DNA of 6,360 bases from Synechococcaceae bacterium WB8_1B_136 (GTDB lineage: Bacteria; Cyanobacteriota; Cyanobacteriia; PCC-6307; Cyanobiaceae), in contig RGNC01000116.1 in assembly GCA_010029175.1 (NCBI GenBank), positions 1-6,360 of the forward strand, given 5' to 3'. Of this stretch, positions 1-3,687 are shown piece after piece. Within the stretch, counting starts at the first letter, position 1. Each line of letters begins with the position of its first letter. The notes under the pieces are model-generated. The model saw only the letters and a list, made by a program, of their open reading frames with translations, made no database searches and was not told where the DNA came from. A program made the position numbers and the translations under genes.

Positions 1-5
1 CCCAA

Positions 6-21
6 GGCCCTGCTCAGGGCC
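6..21. terminator. Short GC hairpin at the end of the 60-aa gene (possible terminator)
   Basis: A perfect 7-base inverted repeat (GGCCCTG, then CAGGGCC, with two bases between) overlaps the stop codon of the small minus-strand gene. As RNA it would fold as a 6-bp stem with a 4-base loop. On the minus strand it is followed only by TTGGG before the window ends, so no U-tract can be seen. It may be a weak terminator for the leftward gene, or chance in GC-rich DNA. Confidence 0.3.
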
Positions 22-196
22 GGGTTTCGGAGGATCGGGGCGCCTCGGAGGCCTGTTTGAACACCTGCATCAGCTGCTCGGAGCTGAGCGGGATGTGGGT
101 CTGCTGGAAGAACTGGTCGCCGTTCACGCTCAACCAGCCGCGCGCGCTCACCAGCCAGAGCAGGGCCGCGCAGGCGGAAACCACCAGGATTCGCAT
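14..196 (-). CDS. Small hypothetical protein with N-terminal membrane anchor or signal peptide (60 aa)
   Basis: I do not recognise a family. The predicted 60-residue product starts with a hydrophobic stretch (about residues 3-17, ILVVSACAALLWLVS) after one arginine. This looks like an uncleaved anchor or a short signal peptide. A polar tail of about 40 residues follows, rich in Gln and Ser and without cysteines. The start is supported by an AGAGGA ribosome binding site six bases upstream of the ATG, one of the few clear Shine-Dalgarno sequences in this window. The gene is divergent from the Nif11-type leader gene with only 55-82 bp between starts. Small single-anchor proteins of this sort are common in picocyanobacteria and mostly uncharacterised. 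That it is a gene is inferred from the binding site, the hydrophobic N-terminus and the spacing; no function can be assigned. Confidence 0.55.
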   Translation of the reverse strand: MRILVVSACAALLWLVSARGWLSVNGDQFFQQTHIPLSSEQLMQVFKQASEAPRSSETRP

Positions 197-202
197 GGCA
201 GA

Positions 203-208
203 TCCTCT
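203..208 (-). promoter_or_regulatory. Ribosome binding site of the 60-aa gene
   Basis: On the minus strand AGAGGA lies six bases before the ATG at 196-194. Spacing and sequence fit a good Shine-Dalgarno element and favour this start. Confidence 0.55.
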
Positions 209-219
209 TCAGCCTTGAG

Positions 220-242
220 GCCTGCCTGCACCGTAGGCAGGC
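220..242. repeat. Perfect 8-bp inverted repeat between divergent small genes
   Basis: GCCTGCCT (220-227) and AGGCAGGC (235-242) are exact reverse complements around a 7-base loop. The repeat lies in the short divergent region between the 60-aa gene and the Nif11-type gene, about ten bases before the ATG at 252. No T-run follows on either strand, which argues against an intrinsic terminator. It could be an operator in a shared promoter region or a 5'-leader hairpin affecting translation of the Nif11 gene. Only the symmetry is seen; the role is inferred. Confidence 0.45.
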
Positions 243-251
243 TCTGAGAGG

Positions 252-533
252 ATGCGGGCTGCCCATCACGCCCAGCCCGTGTCGATCGCTGCTCTGCAAT
301 CCTTCCTGGCCAAGGTCTCCAACGACGAAGCCCTGCGCGACCGGCTGCACGCCGCTGCGGGACTGAATGACGTGGTGGCCCTGGCGGCCGAGCATGGCCA
401 CAGCGTCGACAAGACCGCTGTGCTGAGGGAGCACGCCAAGGTGCTCAGCACCGCCGAGGATCACGAGCTGGCCGGCATCAACAGCTGGGGTGATGCGCTG
501 ATGCATTGCTTCGGGGCCACCGACGCCGAGTGA
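252..533 (+). CDS. Nif11-like leader peptide family protein (putative RiPP precursor or orphan leader)
   Basis: The product has the Nif11-type leader pattern: an N-terminal helix (SIAALQSFLAKVSNDEALRD, residues 11-30), a short linker, a second segment with VVALAAEHGHSVD (41-53), then an acidic helix ending in a DHELAGI motif (70-76). That ending corresponds to the 'ELxGVxGG' end of Nif11 leaders. In this family the leader directs modification enzymes and C39-peptidase transporters to a C-terminal core, as in prochlorosins. Here the leader end is INSWGD rather than a double glycine. The remaining 17 or so residues hold one cysteine (C86) and a single threonine, a poor core for several lanthionine rings. 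It may therefore be a degenerate or unmodified family member. The start is uncertain. ATG 252 has a GAGAGG directly abutting it, which is too close for a normal binding site. GTG at 279 would give MSIAALQSFL, closer to the usual family N-terminus (84 aa). The gene converges on a thioredoxin-like gene 31 bp away. Confidence 0.8.
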   Translation: MRAAHHAQPVSIAALQSFLAKVSNDEALRDRLHAAAGLNDVVALAAEHGHSVDKTAVLREHAKVLSTAEDHELAGINSWGDALMHCFGATDAE

Positions 534-537
534 GTTC

Positions 538-565
538 GGGATGGGCGGGGCGGCCTGCCCATCCT
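538..565. terminator. Bidirectional terminator-like hairpin between convergent genes
   Basis: GGATGGGC (539-546) pairs perfectly with GCCCATCC (557-564). The inner bases 547-549 can pair with 554-556 (one G-U), leaving a 4-base loop and a stem of about 11 bp. It fills almost the whole gap between the Nif11-type gene (ends 533) and the thioredoxin-like gene (stop at 565-567), where a shared terminator would be expected. No poly-U tract follows on either strand, so efficiency as an intrinsic terminator is uncertain. Confidence 0.6.
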
Positions 566-1041
566 CAGGGGGTCTTGGCTGCGGGGCTGCTGCTGAAGCC
601 GCTCCACAGCTTCAACTCCTCCAGGCTCTGCACCCCCTCGCGGCGCTCACCACCCAGGTACCAGCTGGGGTAGGCGCGCACCTTGGCGGCCAGGCAGCGC
701 TGGCGTCCCGCCTCGTCCTTGTCGCATTCCACGTAGGGCAGCCGCCGCCCCGCCTCGGTGCCGAACAGGTTTTTCTGGTGGAAGCAGTGGGGACACCACC
801 AGGCCCCGTAGAACACAGCCCCCTTGCTGCGCAGATGCTCCACCAGGGCCAGCTGCTCCGGGGTGGAGGGGCTCACCGCCTCGCCCACATGGCTGGGGGA
901 CCCCACGGCCTGGCTGGCTGGTGCCGCGGTTGCCAGGCCCCCCCGGCCGCCGCTGGCCGCCAGGGTGATCGCCAGGGCACTCAGGCCCAGCACCATTGCC
1001 GCCTTGCAGCGTTCGGGCCGGGGCAGGGCTGAGCGGACCAT
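565..1041 (-). CDS. Membrane-anchored or secreted thioredoxin-like protein, VKOR-type Trx domain (158 aa)
   Basis: This is a predicted thiol-disulfide oxidoreductase acting outside the cytoplasm (periplasm or thylakoid lumen). After the start at ATG 1041 comes a basic N-terminus, then a hydrophobic segment (about residues 15-29) that would serve as anchor or signal, then an Ala/Ser/Pro linker. The thioredoxin fold spans about residues 62-148. It carries the active-site motif WCPHC (82-86), an LFG..A segment, a likely cis-proline in AYPSW (P125), and a SLEEL motif near the end. Two further cysteines, C106 (YVECD) and C116 (RQRC), are spaced as in the thioredoxin domain fused to cyanobacterial vitamin K epoxide reductase homologues. 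The VKOR four-helix domain is absent, so this looks like a stand-alone version of that partner domain. In VKOR-Trx pairs the Trx domain passes oxidising equivalents to exported proteins. A longer reading frame upstream (to 1176) would run into dnaJ, so ATG 1041 is preferred although no Shine-Dalgarno is visible. Confidence 0.85.
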   Translation of the reverse strand: MVRSALPRPERCKAAMVLGLSALAITLAASGGRGGLATAAPASQAVGSPSHVGEAVSPSTPEQLALVEHLRSKGAVFYGAWWCPHCFHQKNLFGTEAGRRLPYVECDKDEAGRQRCLAAKVRAYPSWYLGGERREGVQSLEELKLWSGFSSSPAAKTP

Positions 1042-1165
1042 GGCGGGTGGCGAAAGATGGGCAGACGCTAAGCCGTTCGGCCTTCCGCCCTGCGGCTGCC
1101 TGGTCGCGGCCGCTGCCTGGCTGAGACACTGAACGAGCCGTTGACCGTTCTCCCCAGCAGCTGCG
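1042..1165. promoter_or_regulatory. Divergent intergenic region between thioredoxin-like gene and dnaJ
   Basis: These 124 bp must hold the promoters of both flanking genes if the starts are right. I see a 9-base direct repeat, GCTGCCTGG at 1095-1103 and 1112-1120 (17-base period), near the middle. A TTGACC at 1141-1146 lies too close to the dnaJ ATG to be its -35 element. No convincing -10 box and no CIRCE-type heat-shock operator is visible. The assignment as regulatory rests on position only. Confidence 0.35.
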
Positions 1166-2161
1166 ATGAGCGCCAACGGATACCGCGACTACTTCAAGGT
1201 GCTCGGCGTGGATCGGGGCGCCGATGCCGATGCGATCAAGCGCTCCTTCCGCAAGCTGGCCCGCCAGTACCACCCGGATGTGAACCCCGGCGACAAGGGC
1301 GCCGAGGCCAAGTTCAAGGAGATCAGCGAGGCCTACGAGGTGCTCTCCGATCCAGACAAGCGCCGGCGCTATGAGCAGTTCGGCCAGTACTGGAGCCAGG
1401 CCGGCGGTGCCGGCGGCATGGGTGGTGTGGATGTTGATTTCGGCCGCTACGGCAATTTCGACGACTTCATCAACGATCTGCTGGGGCGTTTCGGCGGACC
1501 GGGCGCCGCAGGCGGCGCCCCCGGCGGCTTCGGTGGCTTCGGGTCTGGTTTCCCGGGGGGCTTCGGTGGCGGCTTTGGCGCCGCTGGCTTCGGCGGCCCT
1601 GGTGCGGGACGGGCCGCCCCGGTGAACCTCGATGCCGAGGCCACCATCAGCCTGAGTTTCTCGGAGGCCTTCCGCGGCTGTGAGCGCACCCTGGCGGTGA
1701 ACGATGAGCGCGTGCAGGTGCGCATCCCCCCCGGCGTGAAGCCGGGCAGCCGCCTGCGCCTGAAGGGCAAGGGCAATCTCCAGCCCGGCACCGGCCGCCG
1801 CGGCGACCTCTACCTGAACCTGCAGCTGCAGGAGCACCCCGTCTGGAGCCTGGAGGGGGATCAGCTGAAGGCGGAGCTGCCCCTGAGCCTCGATGAACTG
1901 GCCCTGGGGGGCGAGGTGCGGGTGGCCACCCCCGATGGCGAGGCCACGGTCACGGTGCCGCCGGGGATGGCGGTGGGCCGCAGCCTGCGGCTGAAGGGGA
2001 AGGGCTGGCCCAAGGGCGGGGGGCGCGGTGATCTGCTGCTGAGCCTGAGCCTCAGGCATCCCGACCGCTACAGCGATCAGGAGCGCCAGTTGCTGGAGCA
2101 GCTGCGGGCGGTCCGCAGCGTTGATCCCAGGGCCAGCTGGATCGAGCGCTCCAGGCTCTGA
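1166..2161 (+). CDS. dnaJ: DnaJ-type co-chaperone without zinc finger (CbpA-like, type II Hsp40, 331 aa)
   Basis: This cytoplasmic Hsp70 (DnaK) co-chaperone should stimulate DnaK ATPase and deliver unfolded clients. The J-domain spans about residues 6-72 with the HPD signature at 36-38 (YHPDVNPG) and the KFKEISEAYEVLSD helix. A long Gly/Phe-rich linker follows (about 79-152) with repeated GGFG units. Two C-terminal beta domains begin near residue 155. Their internal duplication is visible in IPPGVKPGSRLRLKGKG (187-203) and VPPGMAVGRSLRLKGKG (264-280). The four CxxCxGxG zinc-binding repeats of true DnaJ are absent, which places it with CbpA/DnaJ2-type proteins. The start gives MSANGYRDYFKVLGV, a normal J-domain opening, but has no Shine-Dalgarno. 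hemB follows 74 bp downstream on the same strand; I recall the dnaJ-hemB order from picocyanobacterial genomes but could not check it. A genome of this type usually has several dnaJ genes, so the symbol is generic. Confidence 0.93.
   Translation: MSANGYRDYFKVLGVDRGADADAIKRSFRKLARQYHPDVNPGDKGAEAKFKEISEAYEVLSDPDKRRRYEQFGQYWSQAGGAGGMGGVDVDFGRYGNFDDFINDLLGRFGGPGAAGGAPGGFGGFGSGFPGGFGGGFGAAGFGGPGAGRAAPVNLDAEATISLSFSEAFRGCERTLAVNDERVQVRIPPGVKPGSRLRLKGKGNLQPGTGRRGDLYLNLQLQEHPVWSLEGDQLKAELPLSLDELALGGEVRVATPDGEATVTVPPGMAVGRSLRLKGKGWPKGGGRGDLLLSLSLRHPDRYSDQERQLLEQLRAVRSVDPRASWIERSRL
1501..1520. repeat. Perfect 9-bp GC palindrome inside dnaJ
   Basis: GGGCGCCGC (1501-1509) and GCGGCGCCC (1512-1520) are exact reverse complements with two bases between them. 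It encodes part of the Gly/Ala-rich linker. As mRNA it would be a very stable hairpin at the start of the G/F-rich stretch. Codon bias towards GGC and GCC makes such symmetry fairly likely by chance. Confidence 0.45.
1526..1593 (+). repeat. Low-complexity GGCTTCGG repeats coding for the Gly/Phe linker
   Basis: Four exact copies of GGCTTCGG (1526, 1535, 1559 and 1586) and a variant encode Gly-Phe-Gly units of the DnaJ linker. The reading frame is open through it and the linker is a standard part of the family. This is protein-driven low complexity rather than an independent DNA element. Confidence 0.6.
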
Positions 2162-2207
2162 GGTCGCGGGGCGGATTCCGGGCGGATGCTGGCTTGATTC
2201 CTGTCCG

Positions 2208-2213
2208 TAGGAT
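2208..2213 (+). promoter_or_regulatory. Possible -10 element of the hemB promoter
   Basis: TAGGAT matches four of six positions of TATAAT, including the key T-A....T bases, and lies 22 bases before the hemB ATG. That would leave a short leader of roughly 15 bases. No -35 element is seen at the right distance; the TTGATT at 2194-2199 is only eight bases away. hemB could instead be transcribed from the dnaJ promoter, since both genes are on the same strand. Confidence 0.25.
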
Positions 2214-2235
2214 CCCGCCAGCCGACCCGCGCCCC

Positions 2236-3237
2236 ATGGAGCTCACCTACCGTCCCCGCCGGTTGCGGCGCACGCCCGCCCTGCGGGCCATGGTGCGGGA
2301 GATCCAGCTGGGCCCGGCCGACTTCATCTATCCGCTGTTCGTGCACGAGGGCGCCACGAACGAGCCGATCGGTGCCATGCCCGGCTGCCAGCGCTGGAGC
2401 CTGGAGGGGCTGGTGCAGGAGGTGGGCCGCGCCTGGGACCTGGGCATCCGCTGCGTGGTGCTGTTCCCGAAGGTGAGCGATGGGCTCAAAACCGAGGATG
2501 GCGCTGAGTGCTTCAACGAGGGGGGGCTGATCCCCCGCGCCATCCGCCGGCTGAAGGAAGTGCATCCGACCATGACGATCATGACCGACGTGGCCCTCGA
2601 CCCCTACTCCTGCGATGGTCACGACGGCATCGTGAGCGGGCAGGGGGTGGTGCTCAACGATGAAACCGTGGCGATCCTCTGCAAGCAGGCGGTGGCCCAG
2701 GCCCGGGCCGGCGCCGACCTGATCGGCCCCAGCGACATGATGGACGGCCGGGTGGGCGCCATCCGCGAGGCCCTCGACGAGGAGGGCTTCGAGCACGTGG
2801 GCATCATCAGCTACACGGCCAAATACGCCTCCGCCTACTACGGCCCCTTCCGCGAGGCCCTGGATTCAGCGCCGCGGGCCGCCGCCGGCAAGCCGATCCC
2901 CACCGACAAATCCACTTATCAGATGGATCCGGCCAATGCCCGTGAGGCCATCACCGAGGCCCAGCTGGATGAGCAGGAGGGCGCCGACATCCTGATGGTG
3001 AAGCCGGGCCTGGCCTACCTCGACATCATTCACCGCCTGCGGGAGGAGAGCGAGCTGCCGATCGCCGCCTACAACGTGAGCGGCGAATACGCCATGGTGA
3101 AGGCGGCCGCCGAGAAGGGCTGGATCGATGAACGCGCCGTGGTGCTGGAAACGCTGCTCTGCTTCAAGCGGGCCGGCGCGGATCTGATCCTCACTTATCA
3201 CGCCTGCGATGCAGCGCAATGGCTGAAGCAGGGCTGA
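2236..3237 (+). CDS. hemB: Delta-aminolevulinic acid dehydratase / porphobilinogen synthase (333 aa)
   Basis: HemB condenses two 5-aminolevulinate molecules to porphobilinogen, the first common pyrrole step towards haem, chlorophyll and phycobilins, in the cytoplasm as a homo-oligomer. The protein is full length for the family. The two active-site lysines are visible: K196 in YTAKYAS and the Schiff-base K256 in LMVKPG. The metal site reads DVALDPYS at 118-125 followed by DGHDG (127-131). Positions that are cysteines in the zinc enzymes of animals are A120, D122 and D130 here. This is the aspartate-rich pattern of plant and bacterial magnesium-type enzymes. Other family motifs are FVHEG (35-39), LFPKV (76-80), IGPSDMMDGRV (163-173) and YNVSGEYAM (279-287). 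I chose ATG 2236, which gives MELTYRPRRLRRTPALR, over an in-frame upstream TTG at 2194 that adds 14 residues with no family character. The next gene starts inside its last 19 bases. Confidence 0.97.
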   Translation: MELTYRPRRLRRTPALRAMVREIQLGPADFIYPLFVHEGATNEPIGAMPGCQRWSLEGLVQEVGRAWDLGIRCVVLFPKVSDGLKTEDGAECFNEGGLIPRAIRRLKEVHPTMTIMTDVALDPYSCDGHDGIVSGQGVVLNDETVAILCKQAVAQARAGADLIGPSDMMDGRVGAIREALDEEGFEHVGIISYTAKYASAYYGPFREALDSAPRAAAGKPIPTDKSTYQMDPANAREAITEAQLDEQEGADILMVKPGLAYLDIIHRLREESELPIAAYNVSGEYAMVKAAAEKGWIDERAVVLETLLCFKRAGADLILTYHACDAAQWLKQG

Positions 3238-3482
3238 AACCACTGCGGCCCGTGGCCAGCAGGGCCACCCCTCGCCTGATGGTGGGCGGCTTCTTCGTGG
3301 GTTGGGTGTACGGCCCCTGGCTGGTGGCGGCCATCACCTTCCTGATCGCCCTGCGGCTGCTGATCGATGCGGATTTCAGCAACCATGGCCATGGATGGGG
3401 GCTGATCGGCAGCGCGGCGATCTGTTTTTCGATCGGCTGCGTCTGCAAGACCTCCTGGGGCCTGGCCCAGCGCAAGCGATGA
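3219..3482 (+). CDS. Small hypothetical membrane protein, tandem paralogue 1 (87 aa)
   Basis: I do not recognise a named family. The predicted protein has a basic N-terminus (residues 1-19), a long hydrophobic stretch (about 20-49, one long or two short membrane segments), a polar turn with NHGHGW (55-60), and a final hydrophobic segment GSAAICFSIGCVCKTSWGLA (64-83). It ends in Arg/Lys. That C-terminal block recurs in the next gene, so the two are tandem paralogues. The ATG at 3219 overlaps the hemB end by 19 bases. ATG 3279 (M21) is an alternative start that avoids the overlap and would still keep the membrane segments. Its stop codon overlaps the next start (ATGA at 3479-3482). The tight packing suggests translation coupled to hemB. 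Cysteines at 69, 74 and 76 lie in or next to the membrane segment. The function is unknown. Confidence 0.75.
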   Translation: MAEAGLKPLRPVASRATPRLMVGGFFVGWVYGPWLVAAITFLIALRLLIDADFSNHGHGWGLIGSAAICFSIGCVCKTSWGLAQRKR

Positions 3483-3658
3483 CCCGCTCCCAGCTGCGCC
3501 TGCTGGTGACCTTGCCCTGGCTGGCCGCCGGCGTGGTGCTGCTGGTGGTGACCAAATTGCAGCAGGGCGGGGCGGCGGTGCACTGGTCGCTGTTCGGCAG
3601 CGGCATGATCTGCTTCTCGATCGGTTGCCTGGCCCGCACCAGCCTGGGCCTGGCCCAG
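3408..3658 (+). repeat. Diverged direct repeat marking a tandem gene duplication
   Basis: Bases 3408-3470 and 3596-3658 (63 bp each, 188 bp apart) match at about 45 positions. The longest shared runs are GATCGG and GGCCTGGCCCAG-like stretches. They encode the same C-terminal membrane segment of the two small proteins. The reading frame and residues are conserved while codons vary, indicating an old duplication kept under protein-level selection. Confidence 0.75.
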
Positions 3659-3685
3659 CCCCCGCGGCCGGATCGAAGGCCTTGA
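3479..3685 (+). CDS. Small hypothetical membrane protein, tandem paralogue 2 (68 aa)
   Basis: A two-helix membrane protein is predicted: helix 1 about residues 7-26 (RLLVTLPWLAAGVVLLVVTK), a short polar turn (27-35), and helix 2 about 36-58. Residues 40-60 (G-S-x-x-ICFSIGC-x3-TS-x-GLAQ) match residues 64-84 of the preceding protein at 15 of 21 positions, and the DNA over that block is about 70% identical. The tail is proline- and arginine-rich. The start is fixed by the ATGA overlap with the upstream gene; no Shine-Dalgarno is visible, consistent with re-initiation. The stop at 3683-3685 lies next to or inside the start of the TolC-family gene. Its position right before an outer-membrane channel gene may hint at an envelope role, but no function is known to me. 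Confidence 0.72.
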   Translation: MTRSQLRLLVTLPWLAAGVVLLVVTKLQQGGAAVHWSLFGSGMICFSIGCLARTSLGLAQPPRPDRRP

Positions 3686-3687
3686 TC

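Noticed and set aside
282..288. CGATCGC resembling the cyanobacterial HIP1 repeat (GCGATCGC)
   Set aside because: Only seven of eight bases match. Checking each GATCGC in the window, I found no exact HIP1 copy, so it cannot be used as evidence.
541..1032. 163-codon plus-strand frame after the Nif11-type gene
   Set aside because: It is antisense to the thioredoxin-like gene, whose WCPHC motif and fold are clear. The translation is low-complexity, and its start lies inside the terminator-like hairpin.
1106..1113. GCGGCCGC octamers at 1106, 4972, 5331 and 5864
   Set aside because: Four copies of this palindrome look striking, but they are expected from very high GC content and GCC/GGC codons. 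Positions are unrelated to gene borders.
1141..1146. TTGACC as -35 promoter element of dnaJ
   Set aside because: It lies 20 bases from the ATG, leaving no room for a -10 element and leader.
647..2059. 470-codon open frame on the minus strand across dnaJ and the thioredoxin gene
   Set aside because: It lies antisense to the well-supported dnaJ and continues in another frame over the thioredoxin gene. Its Ala/Gly/Gln-rich translation shows no domain. Long antisense frames are expected in GC-rich DNA.
2194..2199. TTGATT as a -35 box or TTG as an upstream hemB start
   Set aside because: It is only eight bases before the candidate -10, and starting hemB here would add 14 residues (IPVRRIPPADPRP-like) with no family support.
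2077..2796. 239-codon minus-strand frame across hemB
   Set aside because: It is antisense to conserved HemB active-site regions and has no domain or start signal.
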